A DNA stretch of 64,000 bases, from the NCBI GenBank assembly GCA_031385005.1, contig JANNBB010000016.1:1-64000 (forward strand), written 5' to 3'. Position numbers and translations under genes: made by a program. The stretch comes from JADKIH01 sp031385005. GTDB taxonomy: Bacteria; Bacteroidota; Bacteroidia; AKYH767-A; 2013-40CM-41-45. Below are positions 43,355 through 51,535 of this stretch, one piece after another. Position 1 is the stretch's first letter. Each line of letters opens with the position of its first letter. The notes below the pieces were generated by a model. That model was not told where the DNA came from, made no database searches, and saw only the letters and a program-made list of their open reading frames with translations.

Positions 43355-45063
43355 GAAAATTAACAACAATAATTTTATTCTTCCATTTATGTATTTTTTG
43401 CTCTGCATCTGAATATGTAACTAATGGAAATTTTGAATATCACTCAGGAATTCCGAATGATCATTCGCAATTAGTCAATTTAAATAATTGGAATTCTTCC
43501 ACTTGTGTGTCTTCGCCATATCAAATTCCAGGTAGTACTGTAATATTGACTGCATATAATCATTCACCGGATTATTTTTGGGTAAATGGAGGATATGATT
43601 TCTTTCTAAAACCACCACATTCGGGTCAAGGTATAGTTGGTATGTGGGAATATGAAATGATTCGGCAGGAGCTGAGCAATCCTTTATCGCTGCATACGCA
43701 GTATATTTTTTCAATGTACGTTCGCAGTGCATCTGTCAATACATTAAGTGAGTCAACATTACAGATTTTTTTAAGTACTGATGAACCAAAATACGGCGAC
43801 GATGGGAGCTGTGATCATGGTTGTTTTCCTACATATATGGTAACGGAAGCTCAGAAGTTAACTGTAATTAATTCTATAAATTTATCGGATGCCAAGTTTG
43901 TCAATATGAATAGTGAATGGGTTCATGTTACTTTTGCTTTCACACCTACTGCTATTGATAATAGTGGAACCGCAAATGCCATTTATAATTGGTTGGGTAT
44001 TCAAACAATATTGAATAATCCAAGTGCAAATGTTGATCCCTATAGCTCATGTTTGGAAAATTATATTTTAATAGATGACGTATCAATAACGGATATGTGT
44101 GATAACATTTGTGTAAACACGATGCCTGCTTTTAGTTATTATATTTTTCAAAACGGGACAAAGGTTTTTGATACGTATACAGATCTTATTGGGGTTGTTC
44201 CCTCCACTGGCCAACCTTCAATATTTAGTACCTTTATTGAAGATGCAACCTACGTATATTTAGAATTTTTTGATAGATTTAGCCATACTATGTATCAATA
44301 TGAAGCATTTGATCCAACCGGATTAAAAGATCCAGATCCAAGTACTGGTGGCTTTTTTCCTGATTTTTTATTATTCTGGGATGGTGCAAGAACTTCTGGA
44401 AGTGCATGTGAGACATATGTAACAGTATATAACGCTTTATTAATAATTAAAAATTGTAATAGATCGGTTGTTATACATCCAGCAGCTACTCTGTGGGATC
44501 CGCCAACACCTTGCACTCCTAAATCAGGACAATATAATTCCGGGGTGTCTAATTGTTGTGTAGATCACATTGATATTGCTAATACGAATTACACAGCAGA
44601 TGAAAGAGTGGATGTAAATAATTATATTAATATAGCCATAAATGGACCAGTTACAATTCAGGGATGCAATGTAAAATTTCACGCGGGCAATCAAATCAAT
44701 ATTGGACCAAATTTAAATTTCATTAATAACGGCACAGCGGAGTATTCAATTGTTCCATGTGGTACAGAGAGAAGGCGATCCTTTAGTGATCGGCTTGCAA
44801 CTTCTTATTTACAATCTAAAACAAATCGACAAATTCAAATTTATCCAGTTCCTGCATCAACATATTGCGATATTAAATCCGAGAAAAATATTTCGGATAT
44901 GAAATTATTTAATAGTTTATCCAAAAATATAATTCATATTTCAAATTTGAATAATAATTTTCTGTCATTAAATCTAGAGGACGTGTCTGATGGTGTTTAT
45001 GTTTTAATGTTAGAAAATAAAGATCATACTATTGACTATGCTAAATTAATTATTAATAAATAA
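43351..45063 (+). CDS. secreted protein with carbohydrate-binding-like domain and T9SS tail
   Basis: 570 residues with a signal peptide (about 1-19). The N-terminal part (about 20-240; VTNGNFEYHSG, NNWNSSTC, GYDFFLKPPHSGQGIVGMW) resembles the jelly-roll module often found at the start of Bacteroidota surface proteins. The middle is unrecognised and holds several Cys pairs. A poly-beta segment (YINIAINGPVTIQGCNVKFHAGNQINIGPN) precedes a T9SS sorting domain (IYPVPASTYCDIKS, VSDGVYVLML). Its start overlaps the previous stop in ATGA. It is the last gene of the second SprB-repeat operon. Confidence 0.72.
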   Translation: MRKLTTIILFFHLCIFCSASEYVTNGNFEYHSGIPNDHSQLVNLNNWNSSTCVSSPYQIPGSTVILTAYNHSPDYFWVNGGYDFFLKPPHSGQGIVGMWEYEMIRQELSNPLSLHTQYIFSMYVRSASVNTLSESTLQIFLSTDEPKYGDDGSCDHGCFPTYMVTEAQKLTVINSINLSDAKFVNMNSEWVHVTFAFTPTAIDNSGTANAIYNWLGIQTILNNPSANVDPYSSCLENYILIDDVSITDMCDNICVNTMPAFSYYIFQNGTKVFDTYTDLIGVVPSTGQPSIFSTFIEDATYVYLEFFDRFSHTMYQYEAFDPTGLKDPDPSTGGFFPDFLLFWDGARTSGSACETYVTVYNALLIIKNCNRSVVIHPAATLWDPPTPCTPKSGQYNSGVSNCCVDHIDIANTNYTADERVDVNNYINIAINGPVTIQGCNVKFHAGNQINIGPNLNFINNGTAEYSIVPCGTERRRSFSDRLATSYLQSKTNRQIQIYPVPASTYCDIKSEKNISDMKLFNSLSKNIIHISNLNNNFLSLNLEDVSDGVYVLMLENKDHTIDYAKLIINK

Positions 45064-45284
45064 TATGATCCACGCTCGGCAATTTATATGTGTACCGGCC
45101 ATACGCGTAAAGGGTTTCCGCAGCAGATAGGACTTCAGGTTTTCTAAGTAATAAACATATGAATGTGGCTGCTTTTTTCGAACAGGTTTTAAATAGATTT
45201 TCATATAAAACTTATAGAAAATAAAACAACCTAGTCCAAAGCATAACATAACAAAAGACGAAAGAATTTTTTATTAACCAAACC

Positions 45285-46013
45285 CTACCTCACCGCCCTA
45301 TCAAAAGACTTTAAAATATATTCCGCAATAACCGGAAAATATTTACCGTTAATTTCCTTTACATCATTGGTGTTGGTGTCGAATGAGGCAACGGCAACGT
45401 CGCCATAAATCTGCTTTCCGCTTTTGTTGAAAATGGAATAATGCACTTTCAAGTCGCGCCGATAAATTTTTAAGGCGAGATTTAAACAGTCGTCATAGTT
45501 TGTTTTTATGTCGAGCTCATTGAGGAAAATAAAATAATCCGCATTGTACTTTTTGGAATAATCGGGAATCAGCATTTCATCCGCAATGCTGATGTTGATG
45601 TAGGTTGTTTCTTTACGTGGTTTTAGTTTTTTTCCAAGAGAATCTACTAAAGCAAAACGCTTGGGATCTTTCAATGTATAGACACTGTCGTTTTGGTATA
45701 GCAATGAATGATATAGAATTTCAATATCTCTTTCGCTTTGGTTGGCAAAATCTTTTTGAAGTCCGGGTACGTCATAAACTTCCTGAAAGTTTTTGTTTAA
45801 TGCGCTCACCAATCCTTTTCTAAGCTCCGATCTCATTTCAGGAAATTCCATTTCTGAGCCAATGGCTATATCCGGATCGGCATCGGATAAATGCATGTCA
45901 GGCATATAAGGAATAACAAGCACTGATGCCCGACTCACCAAGGTATCAGGTTGCATGGAGTGGGCAAAAATTACACAACAGATCAGCAATAACGATAAAA
46001 AAAATTTTCTCAT
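45285..46013 (-). CDS. exported protein of unknown function (source of two nearby relics)
   Basis: 242 residues with a signal peptide (about 1-19). The mature part begins with ASVLVIPYMPDMHLSDADPDI and includes NADYFIFLNELDIKTNYDD and LKVHYSIFNKSGKQIYGDVAVASFD, a pattern similar to periplasmic proteins with a TolB N-terminal-like or GNA1162-like fold, but I cannot assign a family. It is translationally coupled to rseP: its ATG overlaps the rseP stop by one base. Two truncated copies lie at 33006-33095 and 39286-39564, so this locus has taken part in duplications. Confidence 0.7.
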   Translation of the reverse strand: MRKFFLSLLLICCVIFAHSMQPDTLVSRASVLVIPYMPDMHLSDADPDIAIGSEMEFPEMRSELRKGLVSALNKNFQEVYDVPGLQKDFANQSERDIEILYHSLLYQNDSVYTLKDPKRFALVDSLGKKLKPRKETTYINISIADEMLIPDYSKKYNADYFIFLNELDIKTNYDDCLNLALKIYRRDLKVHYSIFNKSGKQIYGDVAVASFDTNTNDVKEINGKYFPVIAEYILKSFDRAVR

Positions 46014-47335
46014 TAATTAAGCAGGTGTTTCCAGATATCGTTACCAATAGTGAATACAAATAAAGACAACAGGATTATCATTCCCGCAACCTGTGCACGC
46101 TCCATGAATTTGTCGGATAATTTTTTTTGCGTTACGGCTTCAATCAATAAGAATACAACGTGTCCACCGTCGAGTGCAGGAATCGGTAAAATGTTCATCA
46201 ATGCAAGAACCATTGAAAGTAATCCGGTAATGGTCCAAAACCGTTTCCAGTCCCAAATACCTCCGTAGATAGTTGCAATACCAATCGGACCTTGCAGCGA
46301 CTCACTTGCTTTTTCATTACCGACAAATATTTGTTTCAGTCCTTTCAGGTTGGAAACAATGGCTTCAAGAGCATCCGATGATCCAAAGCGAATGGCATTC
46401 GAAATCGTATAGGGCGTCAATGCATATTTTCCCGGATCAGAGCCATAGCTTATTCCTATCAATCCCGAATCACTCACTACCGGTTGAACTTGCAGCGTAT
46501 CCATGCCACGCAGAATTTGCAAGGAAACCGGTTTGCCTTTATTTTCACCTATAACTTTTCTGAATTTTTCCATAGAAAATATTCGCTCCCCATTTACTGC
46601 AATGATGTTGTCGTTTCTTACCATGCCTGCAGCAAATGCCGGCTTGCCGGGAGTAACACTGTCAACTTTCAGACTGGCACGATAAGGTCCGATGAAGTTG
46701 CCTTTTCCTGCTTTAATGGTTTCACGATAAAAATTTTCCGGAACTACAATATCAAACAGGCGTCCGTTGCGGTCAACAGTAAGTGTAGATCCGAAAACAA
46801 CACGGGAAGAAAGTAAATCTTCAAAACGTTCGAATGATTTGCCATCGATCTTCACAATTTTATCATTGTTCTGCAGTCCGATTTGTTTACCGAGATCAAA
46901 AGCATAAATACCATCTGTAATGCTGTCGTTGCTCAAATATTGTTTATCATAATTCAATAGGGTCATTGAATAGATGAGTATTCCTAAAAGAACATTCATC
47001 GTCACACCGGCAATCATGACGATTAAACGTTGCCATGCCGGCTTCGAACGAAATTCCCACGACTGCGGTTCCTGTTTCATTTGTTCTTTATCCATGCTCT
47101 CGTCGATCATTCCGGAAATCTTAACGTAACCACCCAAAGGCAGCCAGCCCACGCCATATTCCGTATCACCTTTTTTGAAGCTGAAAAATTTAAATCCCCA
47201 GGCATCAAAAAAGAGATAAAACTTTTCTACGCGAATGCCAAAAGCACGCGCCGCGAGAAAGTGTCCGAGTTCATGAAGTGTAACTAAAATCGCCAAACCT
47301 AAAATAAGTTGAGCGGCCATTATCAATGCTGACAT
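46013..47335 (-). CDS. rseP: RIP metalloprotease RseP (site-2 protease)
   Basis: 440 residues. The zinc site HELGH is at residues 21-25 in the first membrane helix and the second zinc-site region is ILPIPALDGGHV near the C-terminus. Two PDZ-like segments lie between (about 130-215 and 225-305, the latter with VTPGKPAFAAGMVRNDNI). Family members cut anti-sigma factors and remnant signal peptides within the inner membrane. It sits 124 bases after dxr, a common neighbour of rseP in bacteria. It is joined to the exported-protein gene downstream by a one-base overlap. Confidence 0.92.
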   Translation of the reverse strand: MSALIMAAQLILGLAILVTLHELGHFLAARAFGIRVEKFYLFFDAWGFKFFSFKKGDTEYGVGWLPLGGYVKISGMIDESMDKEQMKQEPQSWEFRSKPAWQRLIVMIAGVTMNVLLGILIYSMTLLNYDKQYLSNDSITDGIYAFDLGKQIGLQNNDKIVKIDGKSFERFEDLLSSRVVFGSTLTVDRNGRLFDIVVPENFYRETIKAGKGNFIGPYRASLKVDSVTPGKPAFAAGMVRNDNIIAVNGERIFSMEKFRKVIGENKGKPVSLQILRGMDTLQVQPVVSDSGLIGISYGSDPGKYALTPYTISNAIRFGSSDALEAIVSNLKGLKQIFVGNEKASESLQGPIGIATIYGGIWDWKRFWTITGLLSMVLALMNILPIPALDGGHVVFLLIEAVTQKKLSDKFMERAQVAGMIILLSLFVFTIGNDIWKHLLN

Positions 47336-47459
47336 TTATTTTCGTTTTTTATTAATTGTTAGTATGTAAATATTTCCATTTGTATGTGAAGAAGAACAAT
47401 ATCTTAATTATTCATAAAATGGATTGAAAGATTACTTGTGATTTATTTTGTGAATTGAT

Positions 47460-48620
47460 TTATGCTGGAATTAATTCTGCAGCTTTTTTGCGAGTCTCTC
47501 CGTCGGTCTGCACATAATCATCATAGGTCGGATGACTAACAAACGAAATCTTTTCCATGCAATCTGCAATGACCTCACTCATTTCCAAAAAACCAAGACG
47601 GTCTTTCAGAAAAGCATCAACAGCAACTTCATTTGCGGCATTGACTATACAAGGCATATTGCCTCCGCTTTTTAATGCTTCCGTTGCCAAGGCAAGATTA
47701 CGAAATGTTCTGCTATCCGGTTTCTCGAATGTCAAAGAAGGATAATTGATAAAGTCGAATCTAGGAAAGGTTGACTTCAGTCTTTTTGGATAGCCCAGTG
47801 CGTATTGAATCGGTAATTTCATATCCGGTAAACCCATTTGTGCTTTCATAGAGCCGTCTTCAAACTGAACGATGCTATGAATTATACTTTGCGGATGAAC
47901 AACGACATCGATCTGATCCGGATGCAGTCCAAATAACCAGCGAGCTTCAATCATTTCCAATCCTTTATTCATCAGCGAGGCAGAGTCGATTGTAATCTTG
48001 GCACCCATCTCCCAGTTCGGATGTTTTAACGCTTGTTCTTTTTTAACCGTACTCAGAAAATCTTTGTCCTTTCCGCGAAATGGTCCACCGGATGCTGTCA
48101 GGTAAATTTTTTCTATCGGATTAATCAATTCCCCGGCAAGACACTGAAAGATTGCAGAATGTTCGGAATCGACAGGAAGAATATTTACTTTATTTTCGAC
48201 AGCAAGTTTTGTGACGAGCTCTCCTGCAACAACAAGCGTTTCTTTATTGGCAAGTGCAATATCTTTTCCGGCACGAATGGCATTTAATGTCGGCTTCAAT
48301 CCGGCATAACCAACTAATGCAGTAAGTACGACATCAATGGAATCCATTTGCACTATTTCCGCAAGCGCATCCATACCGGCGAAAACCTTGATCGGATGTT
48401 TTTCCAATGCCTGTCTGACGATTTGAAGTTTCGTTTCGTCACCGATTACAACAGCATTGGGAATAAATTCCTCCGCCTGCTGAATGAGTAATTGAGCATT
48501 ATTAAAAGAAGTTAACACTTCCACTTCAAAATGTTCCTTTTGCTGACGAATTACATCAAGTGCCTGCGTACCAATCGATCCGGTTGAACCTAAAATGGCT
48601 ATTTTTTTTCGTAATGACAT
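47460..48620 (-). CDS. dxr: 1-deoxy-D-xylulose 5-phosphate reductoisomerase
   Basis: 386 residues. The NADPH-binding loop ILGSTGSIGTQALDVI lies at 9-24. Active-site regions DSEHSAIFQCL, ASGGPFRG, TIDSASLMNKGLEMIEARWLF and HPQSIIHSIVQFEDGS are all intact. It converts DXP to MEP, the committed step of the non-mevalonate isoprenoid pathway, in the cytoplasm with a divalent metal. The -7 box ends eight bases before the ATG, so the transcript should have almost no leader. rseP follows on the same strand. Confidence 0.96.
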   Translation of the reverse strand: MSLRKKIAILGSTGSIGTQALDVIRQQKEHFEVEVLTSFNNAQLLIQQAEEFIPNAVVIGDETKLQIVRQALEKHPIKVFAGMDALAEIVQMDSIDVVLTALVGYAGLKPTLNAIRAGKDIALANKETLVVAGELVTKLAVENKVNILPVDSEHSAIFQCLAGELINPIEKIYLTASGGPFRGKDKDFLSTVKKEQALKHPNWEMGAKITIDSASLMNKGLEMIEARWLFGLHPDQIDVVVHPQSIIHSIVQFEDGSMKAQMGLPDMKLPIQYALGYPKRLKSTFPRFDFINYPSLTFEKPDSRTFRNLALATEALKSGGNMPCIVNAANEVAVDAFLKDRLGFLEMSEVIADCMEKISFVSHPTYDDYVQTDGETRKKAAELIPA

Positions 48621-48628
48621 GTATATTG

Positions 48629-48636
48629 CAAAGGTA
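48629..48636 (-). promoter_or_regulatory. -7 box for dxr (short-leader promoter)
   Basis: On the minus strand the octamer is TACCTTTG, a full consensus match, followed by only eight bases before the dxr start codon at 48620. Confidence 0.5.
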
Positions 48637-48695
48637 ACGATTATCGTTCAGTTTTGATAAACGGATATTCCGTTAAAATAACTTAGCCGAATAGA

Positions 48696-50189
48696 TTAAA
48701 CCGCAAATTTTATCAGCTCATCAGCGACTTTTCTATCATTTGAAAGTCGCGGCACTTTGTTTTGTCCGCCCAGTTTACCTAAAGATCGCATGTAATTGAT
48801 AAATGAATCCTTTTTCAGCAGTCGGATTTTCAATGGCTGTAAAACCTGTCCGCTTATTAAATCGCGGTAATAAATATTTTGCCGTTGCAGACTGTCATCT
48901 ATCGATTGCCTGAATCGCTCCAGGTCATCCGGCAATTTATGAAATTCAATAAACCACTCATGAAAAGGTAAGCCGCTTTCCGGAGAAACCTGAGGGGCGA
49001 CAGTGAATTCAACGACTTCGGCATGTTGTAATTGTGCGGCTTGCAAGAGCGCTTTTTCGACTTCTTCGGAAATCACATGTTCTCCAAATGCGGAGATAAA
49101 ATGTTTGATACGGCCCGTAACGATTATCCGGTAAGGATTGATGGAAACAAATTTAACCGTATCGCCTAAACTATACCCCCACATTCCCGCATTGGAATTT
49201 ATGATGATGGCATAGTTCACACCCGGCTCAACGTCTTTTAATGAAATCCGTGTAGGATTGTTATTGTAGTATTCAATGGCTGGAATGAATTCGAAAAAAA
49301 TTCCGGAGTTGACGATCAACAATAAAGAAGGATCATTTTGTTTGTCCTGATAGGCAATGAATCCTTCACTGGCAGGATACAATTCAATGCTGTCAACTTT
49401 TTTCCCGATACTTTCCTCCAATTTTTTTCTGTATGGTTCGTAGTTTACGCCGCCATAAACGAATAAATTAAAATCAGGAAAAATATCTTTTATTTTCTTA
49501 CCGGTTTTTGCCGTTAGCTTATCAAAATACATTTGAACCCAGGGAGGAATACCGCTTATGAGTGTCATATTCTTTTCGATGGTTTCATTGACGATAGCAT
49601 CCACTTTCGTTTCCCAATCTTCAATGCAGTTAGTCGGATAGGTTGGCAACTGATTTCGACGTAAATAAGCCGGCACGTGGTGATTGACAATGCCCGAAAG
49701 ACGACCAACGGGAATTCCGTTAATCGTTTCCAGTGCGGGGCTGCCGGAAATAAAAATCAGGTTTCCTTTGAGAAAAGAAGAGTTACCCGTTTCATTGATA
49801 TAGCTTAACAAGGCATCCCTTGTAGAGTTGATGTGATTCGGCATGGAGGCACGGGTAATCGGAATGTATTTGATTCCCGAGGTCGTTCCGGAAGTTTTAG
49901 ATAGGTAGAGTGGTTTTCCCGGCCAAAGAATATTTTCTTCTCCTGCAATTACTCTGTCGATATAGGGACGCATCGTTTCATAATCGCGAATGGGGATTTG
50001 TTCCCGAAAAGCTTCATACGATTTAACAGATGTAATCCAATGATCTTTTCCAAAGACAGTATCCTTCCCGCTATGCAACAGTTGCTTGAAAATGCGCTGC
50101 TGCATTAACACCGCATTCCTGCTCCAGAAGCGTGTTTGCCGGGCCGAATACGCTGCAAGTGGTTTACTTAATACTGATAGGAAACTCAT
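48696..50189 (-). CDS. GH3 family acyl-adenylate-forming protein
   Basis: 497 residues matching bacterial GH3 proteins. The ATP-binding loop YLSKTSGTTSGIKYIPIT lies near 110-127; ELYPASEGF and NYAIIINSNAGMWGYSLGDTVKFVS follow; and the C-terminal domain carries RIKHFISAFGEHVISEEVEKAL. In plants GH3 enzymes link amino acids to plant hormones. In Bacteroidota they are frequent, but their acid and amine substrates are unknown. It is cytoplasmic. The gene sits between the M23 peptidase and dxr genes on the same strand. Confidence 0.87.
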   Translation of the reverse strand: MSFLSVLSKPLAAYSARQTRFWSRNAVLMQQRIFKQLLHSGKDTVFGKDHWITSVKSYEAFREQIPIRDYETMRPYIDRVIAGEENILWPGKPLYLSKTSGTTSGIKYIPITRASMPNHINSTRDALLSYINETGNSSFLKGNLIFISGSPALETINGIPVGRLSGIVNHHVPAYLRRNQLPTYPTNCIEDWETKVDAIVNETIEKNMTLISGIPPWVQMYFDKLTAKTGKKIKDIFPDFNLFVYGGVNYEPYRKKLEESIGKKVDSIELYPASEGFIAYQDKQNDPSLLLIVNSGIFFEFIPAIEYYNNNPTRISLKDVEPGVNYAIIINSNAGMWGYSLGDTVKFVSINPYRIIVTGRIKHFISAFGEHVISEEVEKALLQAAQLQHAEVVEFTVAPQVSPESGLPFHEWFIEFHKLPDDLERFRQSIDDSLQRQNIYYRDLISGQVLQPLKIRLLKKDSFINYMRSLGKLGGQNKVPRLSNDRKVADELIKFAV

Positions 50190-50301
50190 AAGAGATCACG
50201 AAAGTACTTATTGGAAGTTGAAAAGGGAAGTGGGAATATTTATTTGCATTAAAATATTTTCTGAAGTGTTTTAACCCAACAGTAGAAATGAAACGAGAAA
50301 T

Positions 50302-51165
50302 TTAAAAGGCAACAAATTGCTTAGGATTCATGGGACTACTATTATACCACAATTCGAAATGCAGATGAGGGCCTTCGCTGAGCTCTCCTGAATTTCCGAT
50401 AATGGCAATTACATCACCTGCTTTAACGAAGTCGCCTGCTTTTTTCAGCAGCGCGGAATTGTGTTTGTAAATTGAAAAAAGATTATTGGAATGTTGAATT
50501 CCGATTACATAACCTGTTTCAGAAGTGAAATTAGCGAAAACAACAGTGCCATCAAGCGTGGCTTTAATTGGTTCGTTGGCATTTGCAACAATGTCTATTC
50601 CATAATGTTTTTTAGCGGCGTTGAATGTGTTGGTCACTGTTCCTTTGATGGGAGGGAAAAACAAAAAACTGTTGAGGTCGCTTACAGCCGGACTTTCTGT
50701 CAAATCAAAAGGGTCGCGCGATTCTATTTCCAGTCGCAAAGCAGAATCTTCGGGCGATTTATTGAGTTTGTGAATTGTATCGTAGCTTGTTGCCTTTTCC
50801 GGCCTCTTTTCTACAGGTGCCGCCTCTGCGCTTCCTCCAATGATGTTTCTTAAATTGAAAATGAATTTATCACGAGCGGCCAGACGCGTTTCGAGCGAAT
50901 CTGTTTTCAGAACCAATCCATAGACGCGTTTTTGCGTTTTTAAATCCGCATATCCGGGAATGTATTCGCGAAGTCCGGTAAAAGCAATGAGAAAAGTAGT
51001 AAGCGTAATCAATAAAATGATGCTTAATCCAATACTTACGAAAACATTTAACGGGCGCAAATTAAAGGAGGCCTTTTCCTCCAGCGTCTCATCATTCATG
51101 ATGACAAGACGATAACGGCTTTTTAAGCGGTTGATAAACTTTTTTTCCCTTTTGCGCGGATTCAT
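50302..51165 (-). CDS. M23 family peptidoglycan-hydrolase-like membrane protein
   Basis: 287 residues. A basic N-terminus is followed by one membrane helix (about 40-65) and a periplasmic part with a short charged linker. The C-terminal LytM domain (about 175-285) has HYGIDIVA and GPHLHFELW, supplying the usual zinc ligands (H and D of HYGID, and HxH). Such proteins cut peptide cross-links or act as activators. The final residues NPKQFVAF are typical of Bacteroidota M23 proteins. A -7 box lies seven bases upstream of the ATG. Confidence 0.85.
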   Translation of the reverse strand: MNPRKREKKFINRLKSRYRLVIMNDETLEEKASFNLRPLNVFVSIGLSIILLITLTTFLIAFTGLREYIPGYADLKTQKRVYGLVLKTDSLETRLAARDKFIFNLRNIIGGSAEAAPVEKRPEKATSYDTIHKLNKSPEDSALRLEIESRDPFDLTESPAVSDLNSFLFFPPIKGTVTNTFNAAKKHYGIDIVANANEPIKATLDGTVVFANFTSETGYVIGIQHSNNLFSIYKHNSALLKKAGDFVKAGDVIAIIGNSGELSEGPHLHFELWYNSSPMNPKQFVAF

Positions 51166-51172
51166 GTAGAAA

Positions 51173-51180
51173 CAAAAGTA
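51173..51180 (-). promoter_or_regulatory. -7 box for the M23 peptidase gene
   Basis: Minus-strand octamer TACTTTTG, a full consensus match, leaving seven bases to the start codon. With the dxr box it is a second short-leader promoter in this cluster. Confidence 0.45.
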
Positions 51181-51257
51181 GCAAAATCATTTCGTTTTTA
51201 TGCGGTCAAGTTCAAGACATCGGCTTTTTTATTTTAGAAAAAAATATTTTCAAGAAA

Positions 51258-51423
51258 TTGAAATCAGTAACATTTTTCATTGTTTTCTTTCTATTCGGAA
51301 TCTTCATTTTACGCACAACAATCTTTTATTGGAAGTTCAACTTCATGTTGTGCACAAGGTGTTTCTTCTTTTTATTTAAAACAGGGAAAAGCAAATCAAT
51401 CTGTAAGATTTGAGCGAGATTGA
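51258..51423 (+). pseudogene. possible decayed small secreted-protein gene
   Basis: A TTG-started frame (51258) reads KSVTFFIVFFLF, a convincing signal-peptide core. In another frame the following bases read YSESSFYAQQSFIGSSTSCC and continue to a TGA at 51421-51423, as expected for a cleavage site and mature N-terminus. One frameshift near 51290 would join the two. I do not recognise the product. This could be a chance pattern in AT-rich DNA; the rest of the 370-base gap has no other feature. Confidence 0.3.
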
Positions 51424-51535
51424 TTCATTCTGTTTTCTGTAGAGCTTACTTTTATCTAAATCGATAAATGAAAAAGTTCATTCATCGTCCAATGTTGAAA
51501 CGGTCATTTGACAAAAATTAAAACGGAAAGAAACG

